From JBBREP01 sp963716525 (lineage in GTDB: Bacteria; Actinomycetota; Acidimicrobiia; IMCC26256; PALSA-610), in NCBI GenBank assembly GCA_963716525.1, contig OY970315.1, positions 3,348,001-3,412,000 of the forward strand: a DNA stretch of 64,000 bases, given 5' to 3'. Below, one piece after another: positions 17,225 through 26,010 of the stretch. The position numbers and the translations under genes are program-made. Numbering within the stretch: the stretch's first letter is position 1; the number at the start of each line of letters is the position of its first letter. The notes under the pieces are model-generated. The model did not search any database, had not been told where the DNA came from, and was given only the letters and a program-made list of their open reading frames with translations.

Positions 17225-18570
17225 CGGGACGCGGCCCGATGCCTGACCCCGGTACGGAGCGCCGCTCCGACGAGGCGACCTTTGGCGGCGCCCGCCCGCT
17301 GCGCGGCCGCCTTCGCGTACCCGGCGACAAGTCGCTCTCGCACCGAGCGCTCGTCTTCGCGGCCGTTGCGCGGGGCTCCTCGCAGCTCCGGTCGCTCGCG
17401 CCCGGCGCCGACGTGGCCGCGACGCGTGGCATCGCCGAGCAGCTCGGTGTGCGGTGCCGCGACGGCGGCGACACCACGATCGTGACCGGCCGCGGCTTCA
17501 CCGGCTTGCGCGAGGCCGGTGCGGTGCTCGACTGCGCCAACTCGGGCACGTCGATGCGCGTCCTGGCCGGCCTGCTCTCGGGCCGGCCGTTCCTCTCCGT
17601 GCTCACCGGCGACGGCTCGCTCTGCAACCGGCCGATGGCGCGCATCGTCGAACCGCTGCGCGCGATGGGCGCCACGATCGACGGCCGGCACGACGGCACG
17701 CTCGCGCCGCTCGCGATCCGTGGCGGTGGGCTCACCGGCACCGCGCACACCCTTGCGATCGCTTCGGCGCAGGTGAAGTCGTCGATCATGCTCGCCGCCC
17801 TGCAGGCCGCCGGGACCACGACCGTCACCGAACCGGCGCGCTCGCGTGACCACACCGAGCGGATGCTGCGCGCGCTCGGCGTGCCGGTGTCGGTCGACGG
17901 CTGCACCGTGCGCGTCGATCCGGTGGCGTCGCTCGACGCGCCGTGGGACGGCTTCGACATCGACGTGCCGGGTGACCCGTCGTCGGCAGCGTTCTTCGCG
18001 GTCGCCGCGGTGATCACACCGGGGAGCGAGGTGGTGCTCGAGCACGTGGCCGTGAACCCGACGCGCCTGGGATTCGTCGAGGTGTTGCGGCGGATGGGTG
18101 CGCCGATCGAGGTGCACGAGACGCACACGGTGCTCGGTGAGCCGGTCGGCGACCTCGTCGTGCGCAGCGCACCGCTCGTGGCGACCACGCTCGAAGGCGA
18201 GGAGATCCCGAGCGTTCTCGACGAGATCCCGGTGCTCGCGGTGGCGGCGGCCTTCGCCGACGGTGTGACCGAGATTCGCGACGCCGCCGAGCTGGTGGTG
18301 AAGGAGAGCAACCGCATCGGCTCGGTGCAGCAGGAGCTCGCCCAGCTCGGAGTCGGCGTGGAGGCCCGCGCCGACGGGTTGACGATCCGCGGCGGTACGC
18401 CGCGTGCGGCTTCGCACCTCAAGAGCCATGGCGACCACCGCATCGCGATGATGGCGGCGGTCGCGGCGCACGCCTTGGAGGAACCGTCCACCGTACGAGG
18501 CTGGCGGTCGGTCGGCGTGTCCTATCCCGGCTTCGCCGACGATCTCGAGCGCCTCGCGGGAGCACCGTGA
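17221..18570 (+). CDS. aroA: 3-phosphoshikimate 1-carboxyvinyltransferase (EPSP synthase)
   Basis: 449 residues, complete. Joins shikimate-3-phosphate and phosphoenolpyruvate, giving the precursor of chorismate used by the adjacent AroH. Visible motifs are RVPGDKSLSHRALVFAAVA (PEP-binding Lys), LDCANSGTSMRVLAGLLSG, VKSSIMLAALQAAGTT, VKESNRIGSVQ and KSHGDHRIAMMAAVAA. Starts at GTG 17221 inside the aroH stop and overlaps cmk by 4 bp (GTGA). The N-terminal about 25 residues precede the fold and are poorly conserved, so an internal start is possible. Confidence 0.95.
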   Translation: MTGRGPMPDPGTERRSDEATFGGARPLRGRLRVPGDKSLSHRALVFAAVARGSSQLRSLAPGADVAATRGIAEQLGVRCRDGGDTTIVTGRGFTGLREAGAVLDCANSGTSMRVLAGLLSGRPFLSVLTGDGSLCNRPMARIVEPLRAMGATIDGRHDGTLAPLAIRGGGLTGTAHTLAIASAQVKSSIMLAALQAAGTTTVTEPARSRDHTERMLRALGVPVSVDGCTVRVDPVASLDAPWDGFDIDVPGDPSSAAFFAVAAVITPGSEVVLEHVAVNPTRLGFVEVLRRMGAPIEVHETHTVLGEPVGDLVVRSAPLVATTLEGEEIPSVLDEIPVLAVAAAFADGVTEIRDAAELVVKESNRIGSVQQELAQLGVGVEARADGLTIRGGTPRAASHLKSHGDHRIAMMAAVAAHALEEPSTVRGWRSVGVSYPGFADDLERLAGAP

Positions 18571-19229
18571 TCCCCGGGGTCGTCGCAATCGACGGGCCCG
18601 CGGGCGCCGGGAAGTCGACGGTGGCGCGCGGCGTGGCCGCGCGTCTCGCCGTGACTGTCCTCGACACCGGAGCGATGTACCGGGCGGCGACGCTTGCATG
18701 CATCGATGCCGGCGTCGACCCGCACGATGCCGGCGCCTGCGCCAAGGTCGCCGCCGCGAGCACGATCGTGCTCGGCGACGACGGGACCGTCACGCTCGAC
18801 GGCACGGATGTGACCCGCGCCATCCGCACCCCCGAGGTCACCCAGGCCGTCTCGATCGTGTCCGCCCATGCCCGCGTGCGGGCGATCATGGTCGAGCACC
18901 AGCGGGCCTGGGCCGAGCGGCACGGGGTCACCGTGGTGGAAGGCCGCGACATCGGCACCGTGGTGTTTCCCGATGCAGCCGTGAAGGTGTTCCTCGTGGC
19001 CAGCGACGAGGAACGGGCCCGGCGCCGCCAGCGCGACGAGGAGGCCCACGGGCGCCATCCCGCGCTCGACGAGCTGCGCGCCGACATCGCCCGACGCGAC
19101 GCGCTCGATTCCAACCGGGAGGTGTCGCCGCTACGCCCGGCCGGCGACGCCGTGCTCATCGACACGACGGGCCGTACCATCGACGATGTGGTCGACGAGA
19201 TCGTCGCTCGGTTCGAGGCGCTGCGGTGA
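18567..19229 (+). CDS. cmk: Cytidylate kinase
   Basis: 220 residues, complete. Phosphorylates CMP and dCMP. P-loop AIDGPAGAGKSTVARGVA at the N terminus, VLDTGAMYRAATL, VEGRDIGTVVFPDAAVKVFL and ARRDALDSNREVSPLRPA are the family signatures. Start GTG 18567 overlaps the aroA stop; its own stop overlaps the plsC start, continuing the tightly coupled operon. Confidence 0.95.
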   Translation: MIPGVVAIDGPAGAGKSTVARGVAARLAVTVLDTGAMYRAATLACIDAGVDPHDAGACAKVAAASTIVLGDDGTVTLDGTDVTRAIRTPEVTQAVSIVSAHARVRAIMVEHQRAWAERHGVTVVEGRDIGTVVFPDAAVKVFLVASDEERARRRQRDEEAHGRHPALDELRADIARRDALDSNREVSPLRPAGDAVLIDTTGRTIDDVVDEIVARFEALR

Positions 19230-19916
19230 GCACCAATTCATCGCCCACCGCTACCGCGCCCGTGCGGCGCCGCCACCTCCTCTTCTACCGATTCGCGCGC
19301 GAGCTGGTCGTGTGGTGCTGCACCCGTCCGTGGCGCTGTCCGCGTGATCGGCCGCGAGCAGGTGCCGGTGGCCGGCGGGTTCGTCTTCGCGCCGTCGCAC
19401 CGATCGATGCTCGACATCCCGTGGCTCGCGGCCACGACACGCCGCCGGATCCGCTTCATGGGCAAGGCGTCGCTCTTCCGCGTGCCCGTGCTCGGCTGGG
19501 TGTTCAGCACGCTCGGCGGCTTCCCGGTGGAGCGCGACGGGAGCGACCGTGGCCCATTGCGCGAGTCGCTCGCGATCCTGCAGCAGGGCGAACCGCTCGC
19601 CGTCTACCCGGAGGGCACCCGCCAGCACGGGCGCGAGATCCAGCCGCTGCAAGCGGGTGCCGCCTACCTCGCGATCAAGACCGGGGTGCCGATCGTGCCC
19701 GTCGCGATCGCCGGGAGCGAGGAACCGTTCCGTGGGCCGCACCGGCTGCCGCGCTTCGGCAAGGGTGTGGTGCTCGTGGGCGAGCCCATCCAACCGCCCG
19801 CGGACAGCGGCAGCGTGGTGAGGCGCGAGCTCGTCGACCAGCTCGGTTCGCAACTGCGCGTCGAGCTCCAGAAGCTCCTCGACGAGGCCTTCACGGTGCG
19901 CGACGGCGCGCGCTAG
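19226..19916 (+). CDS. plsC: 1-acyl-sn-glycerol-3-phosphate acyltransferase, frameshifted
   Basis: Membrane-associated acyltransferase making phosphatidic acid. Motif I is PSHRSMLDIPW (H-x4-D), motif II FPVERDGSDRGPL, motif III VYPEGTRQHGREI, motif IV VPIVPVAIAGS. The first about 37 residues (GTG 19226, in the cmk stop; HLLFYRFARELVVWCC is probably a short hydrophobic segment) are in one frame and the rest, from IGREQVPVAGGFVFAPSHRS, in another; the shift is near 19335 (TGGCGCTGTCCGCG). Combined length about 229 residues is typical of PlsC. It converges on ispH with a 4-bp overlap. Confidence 0.85.
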
Positions 19917-20977
19917 GTCGCGAGCGACGCGAGCACGTCGGAGGCGCTGACCGTGCGGTCGTCGGCGAACGGACCGCCGTCGCCGGCTCTTGCGGGATCG
20001 GCACCGACGAGGATGGAGGTCACGAGCTCGAGCGCACCGAGCGCGTCGCGGCAGCTCGCGTGGCGGCGGGAAGTATTCGTCCTCCTCGGTGACGCGCACG
20101 ACCTCGACGCCGTCGCGCGGCCGGAGCGCGGCGATCACCGAGTGCACGAGCTCGTCGGGCGCACTGGCGCCGGCGGTGACACCGACGACGCGCGCGCCGG
20201 CGAGCTGTTCGTGGTCGATCTCAGCCGGGCCGTCGACGCGCAGCACCGTGGGTGCGCCGGCCGCGGCCGCGACCTTGGCGAGCGCGAGCGTGTTCGACGA
20301 GTTCGCGCTGCCGATCACCACCACCGCGTCGGACCGCTGGGCGATCACCTGGAGGGCGGTCTGGCGGTTGGTGGTGGCGAAGCACAGGTCGTTGCGTGAC
20401 GCCGTCCACACGTTGGGGTAGCGCGCCCGGGCCTCGTCGAGCACCTCCGACCATTCGTTGTGCGCCAGCGTCGTCTGCGCGAGCACTGCAACCGGCGTGG
20501 ACTCGCCGAGGTCGGCCGCCACGTCGTCGAGCTGCTCGGCCCCCTCCACCAGCCGCATCGCACCGGGCGCGACGGCGAGGGTTCCCACTGCCTCGTCGTG
20601 GCCCACGTGGCCCACGTAGAGGATCGTGAAGCCCTTGCCCGCCCGCACCTTCGCCTCGTGGTGCACCTTGGTGACGAGCGGGCAGACCGCGTCGACCACC
20701 GTGCCGCCGTGCTGCTTGGCCGCGGCGACGACCTCGGGCGCGCTGCCGTGGGCGGAGAGCATCAGGGCGCGCCCGGCGGCACGGCGTCGATGTCGTCGAC
20801 GAACACCACGCCGAGGTCGCGGAAACGCTCGACCACGAGGCGGTTGTGCACGATCTCGTGGTAGCAGTACACGGGCGGTTCGAAGACGCGCACCATCCAC
20901 GCCAGCGCCTTGATCGCCATCTCGACGCCGGCACAGAAGCCGCGCGGCTCGGCGAGCAGGACCTTGTCGACCGGCAC
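19913..20977 (-). CDS. ispH: 4-hydroxy-3-methylbut-2-enyl diphosphate reductase, frameshifted twice
   Basis: Final step of the MEP isoprenoid pathway; a [4Fe-4S] enzyme making IPP and DMAPP. All three cluster cysteines are present: AEPRGFCAGVEMAIKAL, VVDAVCPLVTKVHHEA, NDLCFATTNRQTALQV; also YCYHEIVHNRLVVERF and GVTAGASAPDELV. Two shifts break the frame: near 20769 (GGCGCGCCCTG; one missing G restores GAALMLSAHG) and near 20057 (CTGCCGCGACGCG; one extra C), after which the C terminus RDALGALELVTSILVGADPA can be read to the TAG at 19913. Two opposite indels in an essential gene strongly suggest sequence error. Start GTG 20977, leaderless. Confidence 0.88.
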
Positions 20978-20983
20978 GCACCG

Positions 20984-21010
20984 ACCGTAGCCCGGGCCGC
21001 CAACTATCCT
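20984..21010. promoter_or_regulatory. Divergent leaderless promoters (ispH / DUF512 gene)
   Basis: TACGGT on the minus strand (20989-20984) ends six bases before the ispH GTG; TATCCT on the plus strand (21005-21010) ends six bases before the GTG at 21017. The start codons are only 39 bases apart. Confidence 0.55.
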
Positions 21011-21016
21011 TGGTCG

Positions 21017-22468
21017 GTGACCGACCCTGTGACCACCCGCCCGAGGGCGCTCGCGCCCGCGGGGGCGGCGCGCATCGTGGCGGTCACGGCCGATTCGCCA
21101 GCTGCTGGCGCGGGGATCCTCGCCGGCGACGAGCTGCTCGCACTGAACGGCGAGCGCCTGCGCGACGTCATCCGCTACCAGATCCAGGCCGACGAGCCCG
21201 AGGTCGACGTGGAGCTGCGCCGCGGCGGCGTGGAACGGTCCGTCCTGATCCGCAAGCCCGCGGGCGTGCCGCTCGGGCTCGAGCTCGACAGCGCCGTGTT
21301 CGACCGCGTGCGCACGTGTGACAACCACTGCCCGTTCTGCTTCATCTACCAGCTGCCCGAAGGCATGCGCCGCAGCCTCTACGTGAAGGACGACGACTAC
21401 CGGTTGTCGTTCCTCTACGGAAACTTCACCACGCTCACGCGGTTCACCGAGGCCGATCTCGAACGCGTGGTCACCGAACGGCTCAGCCCGATCTACGTGA
21501 GCATCCACGCGACCGATCCCGACGTGCGCACCGCGCTGCTGCGCAACCGGCGGGGCGCTACGAGCCTGCGCTGGCTCGCCCTGCTCCTCGACGCCGGCAT
21601 CGAGGTGCACGGCCAGATCGTGTGCTGCCCCGGCGTGAACGACGGCGAGGTGCTCGAGCAGACGCTGCTCGACGTGCTCACCACCTATCCGAAGCTCTCG
21701 TCGATCGGCGTGGTGCCGCTCGGCATCAGCGCGCACAACCGCGAGCCCGAGCTGCGCGTGCATACCCGCGCCGAGGCCGAGGCCGTGGTCGACCTGGTGA
21801 CCGAGTGGCAGGAGATCTACCGGGCCGCGCTCGGCCGCCATCTCGTGGACGTGTCCGACGAGTACTACCTGCTCACCGGACGGCCTGTGCCCGATGCCAA
21901 GCATTACGGGGCCTTCGTGCAGCTCGAGAACGGTGTGGGGATGATCGCGAAGACGCATGCCGAGGTGCGCGCCGCGCTCGGCGTGCCCGGGCGGGGCCCG
22001 GCGCCGCGCCGCGCCGAGCGCCATCGCGGGGGCTTCTTCGCGTCGGTCGACGGTGCACCCGCCGACGGCTACCGAGCGCCGCGCGTTCCCGCTGCGACGG
22101 CTGCGACGGCTGCGACGGCTGCGGCCGGCGGCGCGAGTGCAGCCGTGCACGTCGTCACGGGCGAGTACGGCGCCACCGCGCTGGCGCCGATCATGGCCGA
22201 GCTGTGTGAGGGCACCGGGCGCGATGTGCGCCTGCTGGCGGTGCGCAACCGGTTCTTCGGCGGCAACATCGCGGTCACCGGTCTGCTCACCGGCACCGAT
22301 GTGGCCGCGGCGCTCGACGCGGTGCCGCCTCGTGATCGCGTGCTGCTGCCCGACGTCGCGCTCTCGCGCGGCCGTTTCCTCGATGGCTCGAGCATCGCCG
22401 ACCTGGCGCGCACCGTCGAGGTCGTCGCCACCGACGGCACGTCCCTCGTCGACGCGTGCGCGCGCTGA
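21017..22468 (+). CDS. DUF512 family radical-SAM-like iron-sulfur protein with PDZ-like domain
   Basis: 483 residues. Order: PDZ-like domain (about 15-85, ADSPAAGAGILAGDELLALN), a Cys cluster RTCDNHCPFCFIYQLPEGMR (C-x3-C-x2-C, about 95-115) followed by a TIM-barrel-like region (YVSIHATDPDVRTALLRNR, VCCPGVNDGEVLEQTLLDV), and the C-terminal DUF512 region (VTGEYGATALAPIM, FFGGNIAVTGLLTGTD). A Thr/Ala linker (TAATAATAA, from a 9-bp DNA repeat near 22095) separates the last two. The family lies next to der in many bacteria, as here, but its reaction is unknown. Start GTG 21017 is leaderless. Confidence 0.85.
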   Translation: MTDPVTTRPRALAPAGAARIVAVTADSPAAGAGILAGDELLALNGERLRDVIRYQIQADEPEVDVELRRGGVERSVLIRKPAGVPLGLELDSAVFDRVRTCDNHCPFCFIYQLPEGMRRSLYVKDDDYRLSFLYGNFTTLTRFTEADLERVVTERLSPIYVSIHATDPDVRTALLRNRRGATSLRWLALLLDAGIEVHGQIVCCPGVNDGEVLEQTLLDVLTTYPKLSSIGVVPLGISAHNREPELRVHTRAEAEAVVDLVTEWQEIYRAALGRHLVDVSDEYYLLTGRPVPDAKHYGAFVQLENGVGMIAKTHAEVRAALGVPGRGPAPRRAERHRGGFFASVDGAPADGYRAPRVPAATAATAATAAAGGASAAVHVVTGEYGATALAPIMAELCEGTGRDVRLLAVRNRFFGGNIAVTGLLTGTDVAAALDAVPPRDRVLLPDVALSRGRFLDGSSIADLARTVEVVATDGTSLVDACAR

Positions 22469-22485
22469 GCCGGCGGTCCACTCCG

Positions 22486-23876
22486 ATGACGACGCCGCGC
22501 CGACCCCGCATCGCCGCCACCGACCTGCCCGTCGTGGCGGTCGTTGGGCGCCCGAACGTGGGCAAGAGCACGCTGCTCAACCGCTTCGTCGGCCGGCGCG
22601 ACGCGATCGTCGAGGAGCAGCCGGGCGTCACGCGCGACCGCAAAGAGGTCGACACGCAATGGCGCGGCCGCCACTTCCGTGTGATCGACACGGGCGGATG
22701 GCTCGCGCCAGGGGAGTCGGGCCTCACCGGCGAGTCGCCCGCGCTCGCCGCGCTCGTGAGCCGGCAGGCCGAGCTCGCGGTGGACACGGCCGACGTCGTC
22801 GTGCTCGTGGTCGACGTCACCACGGGCGTCACCGACGAGGACGCGCGCGTCGCCGCGATCCTGCGCAGCCGGGCCGCCGACCGGACGATCGTGGCGGTGA
22901 ACAAGGTCGACGACACCGCCGCGAGCACGACATCTGGGGCTTCGCGCGCCTCGGCCTCGGCGATCCGATGCCCGTGAGCGCGCTGCACGGGCGATCGAGC
23001 GGCGATCTGCTCGACGTCGTCGTGGCTCGCCTGCCCGAGGAGGTGCCCGACGAGACCGGCGACGGTGCAGGCGATGCCGGGGGCGGGGAGCCGCAGATCT
23101 TCTCGGTGGCGATCGTCGGCCGCCCGAATGCCGGCAAATCGACGCTGTTCAACGGGCTCGTCGGCGAGGAGCGCGCCGTCGTGCACGACCATCCCGGCAC
23201 GACGCGAGACTCGATCGACACGGTCGTCGACACCGAGAGCGGTCCGATCCGCTTCGTCGATACGGCCGGCATGCGCCGCAAGGCCAAGGTCGACGAGCCG
23301 GCCGAGTACTACTCGCTCGTACGCGCGCTCGCCGCGATCGACCGCGCTGACGCGTGCCTGCTCGTGATCGACGCCACGGTCGGGGTCACACACCAGGATC
23401 AGCGCCTCGCGGAACGCATCGACGCGTCGGGGTGCGCGGTCGTGGTGGTGCTCAACAAGTGGGACCTGCTCGACACCGAGGGGCGGGAGAAGGTTCGTGC
23501 CGGCGTGCCGCGCATGCTCGGCTTCCTCTCCTACGCGCCGGTGCTCGCGGCGTCGGCGCTGTCGGGCCGGCGTGTGCACTTGCTGCTGCCCGCGCTGCGA
23601 GAGGCCCAGGCCGCGTACGAGCGGCGCATCCCCACCGGCGAGCTCAACCGGGTGGTGCGCGACGCGCAGGCCGCGCACCCGCCGCCCATCATGCGGGGCC
23701 GGCGCCCGCGCGTGCTCTACGCCACGCAGGGCGCGGCGGAACCGCCCACGATCACGTTGTTTGCCAACGGCGAGTTCCCGCCCACCTACCTCCGCTACCT
23801 CGAACGCAAGATCCGCGAAGGCTTCGCGCTCGGTCCGTCGCCGATCAAGCTGCGCGTGCGCCGCCGCAGCACTTGA
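22486..23876 (+). CDS. der: Ribosome assembly GTPase Der (EngA), frameshifted
   Basis: Tandem-GTPase needed for 50S assembly. G1 motifs of the two domains are VVGRPNVGKSTLLNRFVGRR and IVGRPNAGKSTLFNGLVGEE; NKVDD and LNKWDLLD are the G4 motifs; the C-terminal KH-like domain is AHPPPIMRGRRPRVLYATQG to PIKLRVRR. The two halves lie in different frames, broken at 22918-22921: GCCGCGAG where GCCCGCGAG would restore REHDIWGFARLGLGD. This is the same local sequence and same lost C as in pyrG. Length about 463 residues, normal. It directly follows the DUF512 gene (18 bp). Confidence 0.9.
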
Positions 23877-23898
23877 GCGACCCGCCCGCCGGCGGGCG

Positions 23899-24657
23899 TC
23901 ACCGGCAGACCGCGCCGCCGTCCACCATGAGGCTCGCGCCCGAGATCGCCGCCGCGGCGTCGGAGCACAGGTAGACGGCCGCGTTCGCGACGCTCTCGGG
24001 CGTGGCGAGCGTGCCCGTGGGCGTGGAGCGGGGGATGATCTGTTCCAGGAACGGGTTGTCGCGCATCGAGGCGCGCAACATGGGCGTGTCGGTGGGGCCG
24101 GGCAGGATCGCGTTCACGCGTATCAACTGGCGCGCATACTCCTGCGCGGCCACCTTCACGAGCCCGAGCACGCCGTGCTTGGCGGCGGTGTACGCGGCCT
24201 GCATCGGTGCCGCGACGACGCCCGCGCCCGACGACGTGCAACAGATCGCGCCGCCGGAGCCCTGCGCGACGAGCGCGGCGATCTCGGCCCGCAGGCACAG
24301 GAACGTGCCGGTGAGGTTGATGGCGATCACGCGCTGCCACTCGTCCACGTCGGCCTCGTGCAGCGACGCGAGCCGGTGCGAGATCCCCGCGTTGTTGAAG
24401 GCCACGTCGAGGCGGCCGTACGTGTCGAGCGCGAGCTGCACCATCCCGGCCACCGAGTCGACGTCGCTGATGTCGACCGCGCACGGCGCCGCGGTACCTC
24501 CCTCGTGCACGATCGCCGCGACCGTGCCGTCGACCGGCGCGCGGTCGGCGACGAGCACCTGGCCGCCCCGGCGCCCGAACGCACGGGCGGCCGCTGCGCC
24601 GATGCCTCCCGCCGCCCCGGTGACGATCACGACTTTGCCGGCGAAGTCCTGCTCCAT
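23899..24657 (-). CDS. Short-chain dehydrogenase/reductase
   Basis: 252 residues, classical SDR. Cofactor motif VVIVTGAAGGIGAAAARAFG; an acidic residue after beta-2 (VLVADRAPVDG) favours NAD(H); NNAGISHR; catalytic Ser in CCTSSGAGVV and YxxxK in AAYTAAKHGVLGLV; C-terminal SGASLMVDGGAVC. Substrate unknown. The start is ATG 24657 rather than upstream codons because TACAGA (minus 24671-24666) ends eight bases before it. It is divergent from, and shares a promoter with, the F420-type oxidoreductase gene. Confidence 0.88.
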   Translation of the reverse strand: MEQDFAGKVVIVTGAAGGIGAAAARAFGRRGGQVLVADRAPVDGTVAAIVHEGGTAAPCAVDISDVDSVAGMVQLALDTYGRLDVAFNNAGISHRLASLHEADVDEWQRVIAINLTGTFLCLRAEIAALVAQGSGGAICCTSSGAGVVAAPMQAAYTAAKHGVLGLVKVAAQEYARQLIRVNAILPGPTDTPMLRASMRDNPFLEQIIPRSTPTGTLATPESVANAAVYLCSDAAAAISGASLMVDGGAVCR

Positions 24658-24665
24658 ACGGCGAT

Positions 24666-24675
24666 TCTGTACGGT
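24666..24675. promoter_or_regulatory. Back-to-back -10 boxes sharing TA
   Basis: TCTGTACGGT contains TACAGA on the minus strand (24671-24666) for the SDR and TACGGT on the plus strand (24670-24675) for the LLM-class gene. The two hexamers share the central TA. Start codons are eight and seven bases away. Confidence 0.55.
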
Positions 24676-24682
24676 GATGCCG

Positions 24683-25647
24683 ATGGCGGCACATCCGGCC
24701 GGCTGGGCGGCGCCCGGGGTGGACATCGGCGTGATCGTGCCGCAGGTGCGGCTCGGCTACGACGAGCTGCTGCACAAGGCCCGCACGGTCGAAGCGCTCG
24801 GCCTGCACTCGCTCTGGATGTACGACCATCTCTATGCGCCGATGCTCCCGGACCAGCCCGCGTTCGAGGGCTGGACCCTCGCGACCGCGCTCCTCGCCCA
24901 CACGACGACCCTGCGGGTGGGCCACCTCGTGCTGTGCAACAACTTCCGCCACCCCGCACTGCTCGCCAAGATGGCCACGACGCTCGACGTGATCTCCGAC
25001 GGTCGCCTCGAGCTCGGCATCGGCAGCGGGAGCTACGAACCCGAGCATCAGGAGGCGGGCCTGCCGTGGGGGAGCTTCACCGAGCGCAGCGAACGGCTCG
25101 CCGAGGCGCTCGAGGTGATCACCGCGATGTTCACCGGGCCGCGCACCACCTACGAGGGCCGCCACTACCAGGTGCGCGACCTGCCGAACCTTCCGGCGCC
25201 GGTACAACGACCACGCCCGCCCCTCCACATCGGCGGTGCCGGGGAGCGGTTCACGCTGCCGCTCGTGGCCCGCCACGCCGACGTCTGGAACGTGCCCACA
25301 TACGCGCTCGGGGAGTTCCCGGCCAAGCGCGACGCGCTGCGCGCGCGTGTGATGCCGTCGGGCGCGACCCGTCGACGATCCGGATCGCGCTGGAAGCCGT
25401 GGTGGTGCTCGGCGAGGACGACCGGGCGGTCGACGCGGCGCGCGAGCAGGCGTCGCGCCGCTTCCCCGGGCCGGGTTGGGGAGTGGCCGAGGGCGGCTTC
25501 GTCGGGACACCGGCCGCGGTCGTCGATCGCATGCAGCACTACATGGCCGAGGGGGTGAGCCTGTTCACGTTTTTCCTGCACGACCGGGCCACCGACGCCA
25601 CGCTCGACCTGGTCGCCAACGAGGTCGCGGCCACGATTCGCGGCTGA
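24683..25647 (+). CDS. LLM-class flavin/F420-dependent oxidoreductase, frameshifted
   Basis: Luciferase-like TIM-barrel family: DIGVIVPQVRLGYDELLHKA, ALGLHSLWMYDHLYAPML, ISDGRLELGIGSGSYEPEH and GTPAAVVDRMQHYMAEGV. In actinobacteria this family typically uses coenzyme F420. The frame changes near 25350 (CTGCGCGCGCGTGTGATG); after it ACDAVGRDPSTIRIALEAVV continues to the TGA at 25647. Combined length about 322 residues is normal. The start ATG 24683 lies seven bases after TACGGT; an ATG at 24677 is only one base after it and is less likely. Substrate unknown. Confidence 0.82.
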
Positions 25648-25658
25648 GGCCCGCTCGT

Positions 25659-25675
25659 GCTGCCGCGGCAGCGCG
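25659..25675. repeat. 17-bp palindromic repeat, copy 1
   Basis: GCTGCCGCGGCAGCGCG, with GCTGCCGCGGCAGC a perfect palindrome, lies 12 bases after the LLM-gene stop. An identical 17-mer occurs at 27414-27430. It could fold as a short GCTGC/GCAGC hairpin. Confidence 0.6.
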
Positions 25676-25712
25676 TGGAAGTTGGCTGGGATCGAGGTGG
25701 TTGACTCGTGCG

Positions 25713-25964
25713 ATGCCCTGGTGCCCGGCGTGTGCCCGCTACCTCACGCCGACGTCGATGCAGAACGACGGCACGTGCCCGTTCTGCAAGCAGGTCGTCG
25801 ACTACCGCAGGAACGCCAAGGCCGAGAAGGCGAAGGAGCAGGGCGAGGAGCTCGACGAGGACATCCGTGTCCCGTGGCATCTCAAGCTCCTGCTGATCGC
25901 CACCGTGATCTATCTCGGCTATCGCGCCTACCAGGGCATCGACTGGCTCGTCGCGCACGTCTGA
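25713..25964 (+). CDS. Small zinc-ribbon single-pass membrane protein
   Basis: 83 residues. An N-terminal zinc ribbon (MPWCPACARYL ... GTCPFCKQVV, two C-x2-C knuckles) is followed by a charged linker (RRNAKAEKAKEQGEELDEDI) and one hydrophobic helix (LKLLLIATVIYLGYRAYQG). It probably sits in the cytoplasmic membrane with the ribbon in the cytoplasm. I recognise the architecture but no named family or function. GAGGTGG at 25694-25700 is a possible distant ribosome site. Confidence 0.72.
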   Translation: MPWCPACARYLTPTSMQNDGTCPFCKQVVDYRRNAKAEKAKEQGEELDEDIRVPWHLKLLLIATVIYLGYRAYQGIDWLVAHV

Positions 25965-26010
25965 CGCGCCCGGCTGACGCCCCCGGCTGAGGCGCCTGTC
26001 GGATGTGGTG

